This document shows, piece after piece, positions 55,411 through 64,000 of a stretch of 64,000 nt of DNA. Position 1 is the stretch's first letter; each line of letters begins with the position of its first letter. The translations under genes were made by a program, and so were the position numbers. The notes beneath the pieces are model-generated. The model saw only the letters and a list, made by a program, of their open reading frames with translations, was not told the DNA's origin and made no database searches. Where the stretch lies: assembly GCA_039636865.1 (NCBI GenBank), contig CP144172.1, positions 2,976,001 through 3,040,000 of the forward strand. Reading direction: 5' to 3'. The DNA is from Dermatophilaceae bacterium Sec6.4 (lineage in GTDB: Bacteria; Actinomycetota; Actinomycetes; Actinomycetales; Dermatophilaceae).

Positions 55411-58400
55411 TCAGGGAATCACGACGTCGCTCAACGTCACCGGTTGGTGCGCCACGTAGTTCAACTCATCGCTCTGCGTGGCCCCGACCGGTACCAGCGT
55501 GTCCATCACCTTGGGCACAGACGACGGGTCGGCTGCGCAGACCGGGTCGGTGGAGGCCGTCGCGCATACCCCGAAGGCGTACGGCTGTGGGGTTGCTGCG
55601 AAGGATCGCGTCTGGTCGGCGCCGTGAGTGCCGTCCTGTCCGGTCAGCGCTACCATGAAACCCCAGCCGGCAGAGGGCATCCCGCCCAGCGCAGCCGCCG
55701 GCACCGTGAAGGTGATGTAGCGGGAGACAGCGTTGGCACTGACCGTGGGAGTGCCCACCGATGTGCCGTCCGGACCGACGATCTTGCTGCCGGCGAACCC
55801 CTGGACCTCGATCAGCCTGCTCCACGCCGCCGAACCGCTCACCCGGTAGTTCATGCCGGGGTAGGACGACGAGGTGGACGTCGAGATCGCGGCCGGGTCA
55901 TGCACGTAGACGTCGACCAACTGGGCACCGTTGCTGGAGCCGAAGGTCGGACTCAGATCGCGCGTCTGCACACGGAAGGTAACGGTCGAACCGGTGTTGT
56001 AGACCTCGAACCGGGTCAGGTCGAAGGCTCCGGCGTGGAACGCCCCGTCGGTGGGGTAGGCGTACTTGCCGGGTCCGTTGTCATCGCCGGTGGGGTCGGT
56101 CGTGGCGTAGAGCAACGTGCCGTCCACCACATCGCTGACGACCTGGCGAACGACCTGTGCAGTGCCGCCGCCGGGCGCGGTACTGCTCACCGCGATCGAG
56201 TTGCTGCCGGCGGCCAGCGGCACAGTCACCGAGAAGAAACCCCAGGCCCCGACCCGCAATGTCCGGACCGTGGTGGCGTTCGTACCGTCCACGCCCGAGA
56301 CCGAGATGTCGACGGTCGCGCCCCGGACGGCAGTGCCGGTCACCGTCACGGTCTTGCCGGCTGCCGTGCCCGCGTTCGGGGCGCTCACTGTCAGCCGGGT
56401 GCTCTGCTGGCGGTGCCGCACGTACCGGTCCACCGTGATGCTCGGCTGCTCTAGGCTGCGGCCGGCGGCCAAGTCGGCAGTCAGTCGCACCTGGGCTCCC
56501 GCGCCCCAGGTCAACGGCGACGCCGAGCCGTCGGCTTTGCCGTTGACGAACCCGATGGACGCTTTCGTCGGATCACTGCCGTACGGCGAGGCGGGCAGCC
56601 CTGCTGCGTCCCAGACCTGCTCTGGCACCAGTCCCGGGCCGGAATTCATCGCGTTGACGGTCTTCAACAGCCGGGCTGCGCCGAGCCGGTCACCGGTCGC
56701 GAGTTCCTGCTGTGCACGCTCGACAGCCAGCACGGGCCATGGGTGTCCGGTGCCCACGTTGCCGTTCGTCCACGGTGCTCCGGCCACCGTGCAGGAGCTG
56801 GCAGACGGGACCGCGCAGTCGCCGTACCCGTCACCGTTGTAGCGCAACCACCCGGGCCCGGATGCCGTTTTCTTCTCCAAGACCCTGTCCGCGACCTGGA
56901 CGCTGTTCGTGATCGTGGGGTCGGTCGCCGGCAGCAGGCCCAGACGGACGTACTCCAGAAATCCCAGATCCATCACACTGCGCTGATCCAGGGTCGGTCC
57001 GCCATTGCCCACGTTGTAGCTGATGGCGGCGTTCGGGTCACCGGTCTTGGACAGTCGGATGAAGTAGGGCGACTTCGACAGCGAACCGGTCGTGGTGACA
57101 CCCCACGACGTGATCTGACGCTGCCAGGAATCTGCTGTGGCGAGCCAGATCCGCGCGCGGGCCGGATCGTGCTGGGTGCGGGCAATGGACGCCGCGGAAA
57201 CCAGGCCGGCAATTTCGGCAGCGATCGTGGAGGGGGAATACCCGCCCTGCTCCTCCCAGCGCTCGACGCCGTAACTGGGACCGTGTGACACCAGGTAATC
57301 GGCCTCGGCACGAACGTGCGGGTAGAGGGAGCGGTCACCGGCAAGTCCGGCCTGCCACGCCATCAGCAGGGGGTAGGCGGTCTCGTCCGGTTGGGTGTTG
57401 AACGAATCGGGGGCCTTCGCTCCGTTCAGCAGGGAGTTACGCGGCTGGGAGCCGTCCGGCAGTTGGCTCCTGGTGAGCAGGAACCGCGCCGTATCGCGGG
57501 CCGTCGCGAGGTCGCCGTCGACCAGCAGCCCGGTGAATGCTTCGTAGAGATCACGCGGGAAGACCTCCCAGTAGCTCGTGGTGAACAGGTTGTCCGGATC
57601 GTTCGCAGGAGTCGACTGCCCCCAGGGTTTGTCGACGCCGGCGACGATCGCGCCCGGATAGGTCTTGTCCTCGGAGGCCTTCAGCACATTGGCCGACTGG
57701 TAGTAGTCACGTACGGCGCCAGGCTGCCGGTGCCATCCGGCGTTCAGCCGGTTCACCGAGCGCAGCCCCTCGTCGTAAGCCCTCCACCCGGCGATGTAGG
57801 TCGCGCTGGTACGCGCGAAGGGCGCTGCGGCCGACGTCACGGCCGTCGCCACCGCTGCGTGTTGGGAGGTGCCGAAACCCAATGCCAGCGTGAAGGCGCC
57901 CTTCCTGTCGGGCCTGACCTGCGCGGTCTGCTCGACGTTCCCAGCGGCTGCTTGCGAGTACGTAGGGGTCAGCGATTTGGCCGCATCCAGCTGCGCCAGG
58001 CCGTCGCTGCTCGTGCCGACGAAACCGCTACTGACGGCGCCGAACGGGTGATCGGCGGTGAGCGCGAGGAACGAGGGCACTGCATAGGACCGACCCGCAG
58101 CCTGGCTCTTGGTATTGACGTCGTAACTGACCGCTACCGGATGCCCGGTGGAGGTGTCGGTGACCGCGGTATCCGCGCCGGCGTTCGAAGCGCCACCACC
58201 GCCGTTGCCTCCCGCGTTGGCATCGAGACGAACGTAGATCCGATAATCCACAGCCGCCCGGATCAGCGGCTGGTAGGTCGTATGAGCCACGACCGACTCC
58301 CGCGCCGGGTCCGTGACGTAGGTGGTCTTCAGCTGATAGCGGCCGCTCTTCGCGCGCGAGGTGACCGTGCACGACATACCGCTGGCATCCGAGCCCACCG

Positions 58401-58719
58401 TGTAGGTCATGTCCCGCGTTTGCAGATCGGAGAACGAGCTGCCGTCACTGACGATGTATTGCATCGTCGCGACATTCGTGGCATCGACGGTCGGCGCGAA
58501 GACGTCGGACAACACCCCGTTCGCCACGGTGTACCAGATCTTGGACGTCCGATTCCGTGCCGTACCGATGCAATCCTTGCGCGACTGGGCCTGGTAGCTG
58601 GTGGCGCCCGGACCGTTCGGAGCAGCAGTGCCCGCCTGCGCCCGGGCGGGTGAGCTGGCGTACCCGGTACCCAGCGCCATTGCGGACGTGACGAGCAGGA
58701 CGGCGAAACGACGCGACAT
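55411..58719 (-). CDS. Secreted GH15 glucodextranase (glucan 1,4/1,6-alpha-glucosidase)
   Basis: 1102 aa with a signal peptide (FAVLLVTSAMALGTGYASS). Domain order matches Arthrobacter glucodextranase: N-terminal beta-sandwich (about 35-295), catalytic (alpha/alpha)6 barrel (about 300-750), a B domain (about 770-860) and a C-terminal domain (about 870-1102). Catalytic acids are the Glu in RWEEQGGYSPSTIAAE (about residue 490) and in GLVPEQVWD (about 702). It would release glucose from dextran or starch outside the cell. No S-layer anchor is seen. A CRP-like site lies just upstream. Confidence 0.9.
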   Translation of the reverse strand: MSRRFAVLLVTSAMALGTGYASSPARAQAGTAAPNGPGATSYQAQSRKDCIGTARNRTSKIWYTVANGVLSDVFAPTVDATNVATMQYIVSDGSSFSDLQTRDMTYTVGSDASGMSCTVTSRAKSGRYQLKTTYVTDPARESVVAHTTYQPLIRAAVDYRIYVRLDANAGGNGGGGASNAGADTAVTDTSTGHPVAVSYDVNTKSQAAGRSYAVPSFLALTADHPFGAVSSGFVGTSSDGLAQLDAAKSLTPTYSQAAAGNVEQTAQVRPDRKGAFTLALGFGTSQHAAVATAVTSAAAPFARTSATYIAGWRAYDEGLRSVNRLNAGWHRQPGAVRDYYQSANVLKASEDKTYPGAIVAGVDKPWGQSTPANDPDNLFTTSYWEVFPRDLYEAFTGLLVDGDLATARDTARFLLTRSQLPDGSQPRNSLLNGAKAPDSFNTQPDETAYPLLMAWQAGLAGDRSLYPHVRAEADYLVSHGPSYGVERWEEQGGYSPSTIAAEIAGLVSAASIARTQHDPARARIWLATADSWQRQITSWGVTTTGSLSKSPYFIRLSKTGDPNAAISYNVGNGGPTLDQRSVMDLGFLEYVRLGLLPATDPTITNSVQVADRVLEKKTASGPGWLRYNGDGYGDCAVPSASSCTVAGAPWTNGNVGTGHPWPVLAVERAQQELATGDRLGAARLLKTVNAMNSGPGLVPEQVWDAAGLPASPYGSDPTKASIGFVNGKADGSASPLTWGAGAQVRLTADLAAGRSLEQPSITVDRYVRHRQQSTRLTVSAPNAGTAAGKTVTVTGTAVRGATVDISVSGVDGTNATTVRTLRVGAWGFFSVTVPLAAGSNSIAVSSTAPGGGTAQVVRQVVSDVVDGTLLYATTDPTGDDNGPGKYAYPTDGAFHAGAFDLTRFEVYNTGSTVTFRVQTRDLSPTFGSSNGAQLVDVYVHDPAAISTSTSSSYPGMNYRVSGSAAWSRLIEVQGFAGSKIVGPDGTSVGTPTVSANAVSRYITFTVPAAALGGMPSAGWGFMVALTGQDGTHGADQTRSFAATPQPYAFGVCATASTDPVCAADPSSVPKVMDTLVPVGATQSDELNYVAHQPVTLSDVVIP

Positions 58720-58733
58720 GGATGACTCTCCTG

Positions 58734-58749
58734 TGTGATGTGAATCACT
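58734..58749. promoter_or_regulatory. CRP/GlxR-like site upstream of glucodextranase
   Basis: TGTGA (58734-58738), N6, TCACT (58745-58749) matches the TGTGA-N6-TCACA consensus at 9 of 10 fixed positions. It lies 14 nt before the ATG at 58719, just upstream of the GGAG ribosome site, so binding there would more likely block than activate transcription. Catabolite control would fit a secreted glucanase. Confidence 0.6.
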
Positions 58750-58818
58750 TCGGGATCAACATAGACCTACTAGACAGCTTGCTGCTGGAGCAGTTTTTTT
58801 CAGACCTTGCAAGGCGGC

Positions 58819-59760
58819 TCAGGCGAAGGCGGCCCGAATCTGCAGCGCGATACGACTGATGTCCCGCGACTCCAGGGCGACTTCATCGTCGGAGTGGACC
58901 ACTGGGACGACGTGCGGATCGAATCCGGCCTGCTCCAGACCCCGGTCAGCACCGTCCGATGTGTCGTCGCCGGCGACGAAGTCGGCATGCTCGATGATTG
59001 CCCCGATGGGAGAGGCCGCGAGCAGTCCCCAGATCGTCTGGGGCCCGACAACGGTCGTGGAGAACAACGGCAATCCCAGTTCGGCGGCCAGCGCCTGCGC
59101 GAGCGCTGACGAACGATGCGCTCCGGGTCCCGCCCGCACCACTGCGGCGATGCGCGCAGGCCGATGCGCGGCGTACGGCGGCGCCGGCCACTCATCGCGG
59201 TGCACCGCATACCCATCGTGGTCGCGCCAGGACGCCGGCTCACTGCCGCTCTCCAGCAGCAACATCGAGCGAACGTGCCCCTCCCGGCGAAAACCGAGCG
59301 ACCGCAGCACACCCGCCGAGCGAACATTGCCCGGCCGCACGTTGGCCTCGACGCGGTGCAGGCCCATACCTCGGTCGTCACCGGCGAACGCGAGATCCAC
59401 GACCAATTTGAGTCCTTCGGCGAACAGCCCGCGCCCGGCGTAGGGGTCGTATGCGTCATATCCCATGGTGCCGTTCTGGAAGCGACCGCGAATGACGTTG
59501 CTGACGTTCACCTTTCCGACCAGATCGTGATTTCCGTCCGGCTCGGTGGCGTGAATGAGGAACGTGCGGTGCTCGCTGCTCTGCCGACGTAGGTGCCACG
59601 CCAGGTCGCCGACCGAGACCGGGTTCCATTGACCGATCCGATCCCAGGAGGCCCGCACCGCGCGCTCGTACGGCACCAGATCGGTGCGCATCACCGTGCG
59701 AACCCACACGCGTTCGCCCCGCATGATGAGCGGCTTGACGGCCCCCGACGACCCGTTCAT
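58819..59760 (-). CDS. RimJ/RimL-type GNAT acetyltransferase with a C-terminal degenerate P-loop-like domain
   Basis: 313 aa from the ATG at 59760, overlapping the amidohydrolase stop (ATGA). Residues 10-185 form a RimJ/RimL GNAT: LRRQSSEHRTFLIH, FNGTMGY-like GTMGYDAYDPYAGRGLFAEGLKL and VEANVRPGNVRSAGVLRSLGFRREGH. The last 105 residues begin IAAVVRAGPGAHRSSALAQALAAELGLPLFS, which looks like a nucleoside-kinase P-loop (the GK-S/T is replaced by HRSS), followed by an Asp-rich stretch. The extra domain is probably not an active kinase. Substrates unknown. Confidence 0.75.
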   Translation of the reverse strand: MNGSSGAVKPLIMRGERVWVRTVMRTDLVPYERAVRASWDRIGQWNPVSVGDLAWHLRRQSSEHRTFLIHATEPDGNHDLVGKVNVSNVIRGRFQNGTMGYDAYDPYAGRGLFAEGLKLVVDLAFAGDDRGMGLHRVEANVRPGNVRSAGVLRSLGFRREGHVRSMLLLESGSEPASWRDHDGYAVHRDEWPAPPYAAHRPARIAAVVRAGPGAHRSSALAQALAAELGLPLFSTTVVGPQTIWGLLAASPIGAIIEHADFVAGDDTSDGADRGLEQAGFDPHVVPVVHSDDEVALESRDISRIALQIRAAFA

Positions 59761-60851
59761 CGCACCGCGTGGCCACGCAGCACGATATGCGCTGGGGCGC
59801 TCAGCACGCGGACATCGACGCGCGGGTCCTGCTCGTAGACAACGAAGTCCGCGCTTGCTCCCTCCTGAAGAGCCGGGCGTTGCAGCCATTCACGCGCTCC
59901 CCACGTCGCAGCGCTCAGAGCCTCGATGTTCGTCATACCGACCTTCGTCAGCTCGAACACCTCCTGCGCGACGAGGCCGTGCGGCAACTGCCCGCCCGCG
60001 TCCGTGCCGACGTAGATGGCTACCCCCGCCTCGTGCGCTGCGCCGATCGTGTCGTAGCGCCGCGCATACAGATCACGCATATGCACGCCGTACGCCGGGA
60101 ACTTCCCCTCCCCGGCCTGCGCGAACTTCGGAAAATTCTCGATATTCACCAGCGTCGGCACGACCGCGATTCCCTGTTGCGCGAACAGGTCGATGCTGTC
60201 TTGCGTCAGGCCGGACCCGTGCTCGATGCAATCGGTACCCGCTGCAGCGAAATCAAGCAGTGATTCCTCCCCGAAGCAGTGTGCGGTGACCCGAGCGCCC
60301 TCTTCGTGCGCCACTGCGATCGCGGCGTTCAGGGCCTCCCGTGGCCAGCACGGCGCGAGGTCTCCCCGGTCGCGATCTATCCAGTCGCCCACCAGCTTCA
60401 CCCACCCGTCGCCGCGTCGTGCCTCTTGCCGCACATACGCGACCAGATCAGCCGGCTCGATCTCATGCGCAAAATTACGGATGTACCGCTTGGTGCGCGC
60501 GATGTGCCGCCCGGCACGGATGATCCTCGGCAGGTCCTCGCGCTCATCCATCCAGTGCGTGTCGACCGGCGAGCCCGCATCGCGCAGCAACAGGGCCCCT
60601 GCCGCACGCTCGGACATCGCATGCTGCAGCGCCGTCGCGTCGTCGACGCCGCCGGTCGCCTCCAACCCGACGTGACAATGCGCGTCGACCAGCCCGGGCA
60701 GCACGAACCCGCGCACCGTCTGCACCGGCTCGTCGGACGCCGGAGCCGTAAAGGTGATCTTGCCGTCCACCACCCACAATTGATCGCGGACCTCATTCGG
60801 CCCGGTCAGAATCGTGCCTCGGACGTGCAGCATGGCGTCGGACTTCGTCAT
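59757..60851 (-). CDS. Metal-dependent amidohydrolase
   Basis: 364 aa. The amidohydrolase pattern is complete: VDAHCHVG (HxH), carboxylated-Lys candidate WVKLVGDW, ARVTAHCFG and DCIEHGSG (His ligands), and VGTDAGG (Asp). The small N- and C-terminal strands form the usual second domain. Substrate class cannot be told; imidazolonepropionase- and prolidase-like relatives exist. It starts 20 nt after the Usp gene and overlaps the GNAT fusion gene, so the four genes from 63582 down are likely one operon. Confidence 0.85.
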   Translation of the reverse strand: MTKSDAMLHVRGTILTGPNEVRDQLWVVDGKITFTAPASDEPVQTVRGFVLPGLVDAHCHVGLEATGGVDDATALQHAMSERAAGALLLRDAGSPVDTHWMDEREDLPRIIRAGRHIARTKRYIRNFAHEIEPADLVAYVRQEARRGDGWVKLVGDWIDRDRGDLAPCWPREALNAAIAVAHEEGARVTAHCFGEESLLDFAAAGTDCIEHGSGLTQDSIDLFAQQGIAVVPTLVNIENFPKFAQAGEGKFPAYGVHMRDLYARRYDTIGAAHEAGVAIYVGTDAGGQLPHGLVAQEVFELTKVGMTNIEALSAATWGAREWLQRPALQEGASADFVVYEQDPRVDVRVLSAPAHIVLRGHAVR

Positions 60852-60871
60852 GAGACCGACTGTAGTTCGCC

Positions 60872-61744
60872 TCAGCTTCGGGGTAGTAACAGCACCGGAA
60901 CCGGGGAGTTACGGACGATTTTGGCCGCGTGCGACCCCAGGAAGAACCGACTGAGCGGACCGCTGCTGGTGCCGACGACCAGCAGGTCGCCGTGGGTCCA
61001 TTCGACATCCTGGATTGCCGCATCCCAGGTGGCTCCCTCGCCGAGAACCACCTGCGTCGAGACGTCGTCCGTGACCGCACCCATCGTCGATGCGACGTCA
61101 GCCTCCAGTCGATGCCTCCACTGATCGACGACCGACTGCTCGGCATCCAACTCCACCGCCTCATTCGCGCCGGCCATCGGCCGAACCGCAAAGCAGACCA
61201 CCCGTAACGTCGAACCGAAGTCGTGCGCGCGCCGGGCGGCCCTGGTGAGCAGTGCGCTGTCGTGATCGGCACGACCGAAAGCGACGCTCACCCTGGTCAG
61301 TTCGGTCGACGAACTGGCCCGATAGCCGCGCGGCGCGATCACCGTCGGCAGGTCGGCGCTGTGCAGCAGCCGCTCGGTCACCGCCCCGAGCATGACCTGG
61401 CCGAGTACACCGGTCGATGACGACCCGAGGACGACCATGGAGACCTGCCGACCTTCGACAATCTGCAGCAGGCCGGTGGACACCGACCGAGCGCGATGCA
61501 CGACGTACTCCACGCCCAGCGGCGCAGCTCCGAGATAGGTACGGGCCTGCTCCACCGCCGTCTTCGCCACCTGCTCCTGGTAGGCGAGGTATTCGCGGTC
61601 ACCTTGGAAGGGATCGGGCGGCCACGGGGCCTTGACCACCGTGGCCACCACCAGATCTTCTGCCCGCGAGCGGGCCAGTACAGCGCCCAACTGCAAGGCC
61701 GCGTGACCCTTGGTGCCCGGCGCGAGGCCGATCACAATGGTCAT
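60872..61744 (-). CDS. Tandem-domain universal stress protein
   Basis: 290 aa with two Usp domains (1-145 and 150-290). The ATP-site motif G-x2-G-x9-GS appears in each: GSSSTGVLGQVMLGAVTERLL and TSSGPLSRFFLGSHAAKIV. It starts in an ATGA overlap with the permease gene upstream, whose C-terminus is also Usp-like. Tandem Usp proteins in actinobacteria bind ATP and influence growth arrest; here it may modulate the transporter, an inference from coupling. Confidence 0.9.
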   Translation of the reverse strand: MTIVIGLAPGTKGHAALQLGAVLARSRAEDLVVATVVKAPWPPDPFQGDREYLAYQEQVAKTAVEQARTYLGAAPLGVEYVVHRARSVSTGLLQIVEGRQVSMVVLGSSSTGVLGQVMLGAVTERLLHSADLPTVIAPRGYRASSSTELTRVSVAFGRADHDSALLTRAARRAHDFGSTLRVVCFAVRPMAGANEAVELDAEQSVVDQWRHRLEADVASTMGAVTDDVSTQVVLGEGATWDAAIQDVEWTHGDLLVVGTSSGPLSRFFLGSHAAKIVRNSPVPVLLLPRS

Positions 61745-63582
61745 CGGACCTCCGACAGACTTTCGTCCTGCGGCTGCACAACCACGTGGGTGATCGGCAG
61801 CCCATGCGCCTCACGGGCGCGGTCGATCAGATCGAAGCGCAACCACGCCGAGTCCTGCTCCGGCAGGGTGCAGATCACCAGGCGGTCCGGATGGAAGGAA
61901 ACCACCGCGTCAGACAGTGCCTGCAAGGGCTTGTAACTACCCAGTTCACCGCTGGCCTTCAGGTTCCTGGACCGCAGAACTTCCAGGGTGCGATCCAACC
62001 GCGCCTGAGCGGCCACCGTGGTCGCATCCCACATGTGAACAGCACCCTCGTGCATTGCCGTGCCGGTGTCGATGGGATTGGCAGGCACGGAGACGAAGTA
62101 CTCGGCGTAGCCCTGTTCGTCGATGGCGCGAAGCTCCTGCAGCAACTCATCGCCCTCCACGGTTTGATTGGCGAGCACCAGCACCCGCGACGCCGGAGAC
62201 GTCGGCTCGGCGATATCGGCTGTGGAGATGTCACGGTCACGGAAACGCTTGGTCGCGAAGAAGATCACAACCACCAGCGCCCATGCGCCGAGACTCTCCA
62301 CGAACTGCGACCGAGAGCTTGCATCCCAGGCCATCTGACCCAGAATCGCAAGGATGCCCACCGCAACCAGGATCGACAAGACGGGGAACAACCACATCTT
62401 GACGGTCAGATCCTTGGACCCGGAGCGATACCGCAGCACGATCTGGGAGATGCAGATGAGGAGGTAGACGAACAAGATGATCGCGCCCGAGGAGTTCAAC
62501 AGGAACAAGAACACCGTCTCGGGCGAGATAGCCGCAGCGATGACGCAGAGGAATCCGACGACGGAGGAGCTGAGGATCGCCATCATCGGAACACCCGCAC
62601 CGTTGACCTTCATCATGCCCAGCGGCGCCTCACGCCTGGCTGCCAGCACGAAGAGCATCCGTGAGGAGGTGTAGAGGCCCGAATTGAGGCAGGACAATAC
62701 GGCCGTCAGGACGACGGCATTCATGATGTCTCCGGCGGCGGGAATCTGCATCTGGGTGAACGCCGCGACGAAGGGCGAAGCGCCCAGGCTCTTGGAGTTC
62801 CACGGGAGAATCAGGACGAGCAGCAGCATCGAACCCACGTAGAACACGGCAATGCGGAAGACCACCGAGTTGGTTGCTTTTTTGATGGCCCGGCCCGGGT
62901 CATCGGACTCGGCGGCCGCAATGGTCGCTACCTCGGCACCGACCATCGAGAAGATCACCACGATGATGGCGGCAAAGATGGCGGACCCTCCGTGCGGGAG
63001 GAACCCCCCGTGTGCCGTCAGGTTACTGACGTCGAATCCGCCCTTTTTACCCGGCCAGAAACCGACGACGTACAGCACACCCATGACGATGAAGACGATG
63101 ATCGCCGCAACCTTGATACCGGCGAACCAGAACTCGAATTCACCGAACGAGCTGACCGAGACCAGGTTGGTCGCCGTCATCAGCGCCATCAGGATCAGGG
63201 AGAGCAACCAGAGAGGGACACCGGGTAGCCAGTACTGGATGACCTTGCCACCGGCGACGGCCTCAAAGCCGATCACAATGACCCAGAAGTACCAATACAA
63301 CCAGCCGACGGAGAAGCCTGCCCAACCGCCGAGGGCGTTGCGCGCGTAGTCCGCGAACGAACCCGTCGACGGGTTGGCGACCGCCATTTCTCCGAGCATA
63401 CGCATGACCAGAATGATGAGAATTCCAGCGCTGAGGTAACTCAGGAACGCACCTGGGCCTGCTTCGCCGATGACGACGCCCGATCCGACGAACAGCCCGG
63501 CACCGATAACGCCACCCATGGCGATCATTGTCAGGTGGCGTTGTTTGAGACCCTTTTTGAGTTCCACTGGTGGAGCTCCCAT
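61741..63582 (-). CDS. APC-family amino-acid permease with C-terminal Usp-like domain
   Basis: 613 aa from the ATG at 63582, with AGGAG about 8 nt upstream. Residues 15-455 contain twelve hydrophobic segments and the APC motifs MIAMGGVIGAGLFVGSG and FSMVGAEVATIAAAES, close to the GABA/aromatic amino acid permease (GabP/AnsP) branch. Residues about 460-613 form a soluble Rossmann-like domain (SRVLVLANQTVEGDEL ... DRLVICTLPEQD) similar to Usp. GABA is possible given gabD at 21359. Stop and usp start overlap (ATGA). Confidence 0.87.
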   Translation of the reverse strand: MGAPPVELKKGLKQRHLTMIAMGGVIGAGLFVGSGVVIGEAGPGAFLSYLSAGILIILVMRMLGEMAVANPSTGSFADYARNALGGWAGFSVGWLYWYFWVIVIGFEAVAGGKVIQYWLPGVPLWLLSLILMALMTATNLVSVSSFGEFEFWFAGIKVAAIIVFIVMGVLYVVGFWPGKKGGFDVSNLTAHGGFLPHGGSAIFAAIIVVIFSMVGAEVATIAAAESDDPGRAIKKATNSVVFRIAVFYVGSMLLLVLILPWNSKSLGASPFVAAFTQMQIPAAGDIMNAVVLTAVLSCLNSGLYTSSRMLFVLAARREAPLGMMKVNGAGVPMMAILSSSVVGFLCVIAAAISPETVFLFLLNSSGAIILFVYLLICISQIVLRYRSGSKDLTVKMWLFPVLSILVAVGILAILGQMAWDASSRSQFVESLGAWALVVVIFFATKRFRDRDISTADIAEPTSPASRVLVLANQTVEGDELLQELRAIDEQGYAEYFVSVPANPIDTGTAMHEGAVHMWDATTVAAQARLDRTLEVLRSRNLKASGELGSYKPLQALSDAVVSFHPDRLVICTLPEQDSAWLRFDLIDRAREAHGLPITHVVVQPQDESLSEVR

Positions 63583-63882
63583 TGATACTTCTCCTCAGCA
63601 AGGTCGACCCTCTGGCGGGGTCGATTGGCGTCGATGCCTGAACACCGCGCGAGTCAACCCAACTGGGCGAATCAACACGCAGCACGCGCCGGACCCGTCG
63701 ATACGGAGCAGCACGCTCGACCCAGGATCGAGAGTGGGCCGTCGAGCATTTCGCTGTCGCTTATGGCGCACGAATTGCTTAAGAGGAACCCTGCGTTGGC
63801 TGAGTATTACCTGTCAATACAAACTGATGGGTAACTTTCGCCTGGGGGGATCAACGGACCATATCGTTACCTGCCGGAGACC
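63583..63882. other. Intergenic region upstream of the permease
   Basis: 300 bp between the permease start and the end of the next minus-strand gene. It must hold the permease promoter. A small inverted repeat TCGACCC (63604-63610) and GGGTCGA (63618-63624) lies about 22-42 nt before the start codon. A 69-codon frame at 63625-63834 has no family signal and I do not call it. Confidence 0.5.
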
Positions 63883-64000
63883 TCAGTCCTTGGTGCCGAG
63901 GAACTTCTCGAAGCCCTTCGGGATTTTGACCGGCTCGCTCGGCTCGTCGACAGGGGCGCCGAATGCGTTGCCGAAGGAACGTTCGCGGGCGTCGGAGGCC
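63883..64000 (-). CDS. C-terminal fragment of an unidentified protein
   Basis: The TGA stop is at 63883-63885 and the frame is open to the window edge. The visible 38 residues read (in part) RERSFGNAFGAPVDEPSEPV and end KIPKGFEKFLGTKD. The tail is hydrophilic with a short conserved-looking KIPKGFEKFLG end. I do not recognise the family; codon use is normal for the window. The rest of the gene is outside. Confidence 0.55.
   Translation of the reverse strand, partial: ASDARERSFGNAFGAPVDEPSEPVKIPKGFEKFLGTKD

Noticed and set aside
57316..58653. 445-codon plus-strand frame opposite the glucodextranase
   Set aside because: Arg/Gly-rich shadow of a well-supported GH15 gene.
63625..63834. 69-codon plus-strand frame upstream of the permease
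   Set aside because: No homology signal, no convincing ribosome site, and it covers the permease promoter region.

Overview
The window is about 64 kb of high-GC chromosome from an actinobacterium. Supporting signs are frequent GTG starts, a mycothiol-type maleylpyruvate isomerase-family protein, a RamB-type regulator divergent from aceA/aceB, DUF2469 next to rnhB, the dxr-rip1-ispG cluster, and rpsB and rpsP with long Ala/Glu/Lys-rich tails. Gene content fits Micrococcales, perhaps near Dermacoccaceae or Intrasporangiaceae; that placement is inference. Most of the window is ordinary chromosome. There is no rRNA, no recognisable tRNA, no CRISPR array, no insertion sequence and no prophage.

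Layout. 1-4206: assimilatory sulfate reduction operon on the minus strand (sir, a small CxxC protein, cysH, cysC, cysD, start of cysN), every junction an overlap of 1-4 nt. 4299-8380: Tat-type lipoprotein, APH-type kinase, a MauE/DsbA-like membrane redox pair, a glycosyltransferase. 8429-13989: proS; an AbiEi/DUF559-like protein flanked by two related 74-bp palindromes; aidB; a DinB/maleylpyruvate isomerase-fold protein. 14004-19614: DoxX-like and GNAT proteins, then dxr-rip1-ispG (isoprenoid precursors plus site-2 protease). 19669-21244: three overlapping genes that look like WXG100-type proteins and an EspG-like chaperone. 21359-28621: succinate-semialdehyde dehydrogenase, enoyl-reductase-like protein, prpE, SGNH hydrolase, LOG-family protein. 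28649-34078: rlmN, cdsA, frr, pyrH, tsf, rpsB. 34352-36510: dapC, lipoprotein, M23 protein. 36517-48288: the actinobacterial xerC-dprA-comM-yraN-DUF2469-rnhB-lepB-lepB-rplS-trmD-rimM-khpA-rpsP stretch, interrupted by a DUF2752 and an MFS gene. 48450-55400: panE-like, capA-like, ramB and the glyoxylate shunt genes aceA and aceB. 55411-63582: secreted GH15 glucodextranase with a CRP-like site, a GNAT fusion, an amidohydrolase, a universal stress protein and an amino-acid permease with a Usp-like tail. 63883 to the end: C-terminus of an unidentified protein.

How the genes work together. Sulfate is adenylated by CysD/CysN, and the resulting APS is reduced by the iron-sulfur type CysH and then by Sir to sulfide. 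Acetate and propionate use is represented by prpE, aceA, aceB and ramB. Genes for translation, ribosome maturation, envelope precursors and protein export form dense, translationally coupled blocks.

The best candidates for something undescribed are the palindrome-flanked AbiEi/DUF559-like gene at 10294-11495, the WXG/EspG-like triplet at 19669-21244, and several domain fusions: TrmD-GNAT, GNAT plus a degenerate P-loop domain, and permease-Usp.
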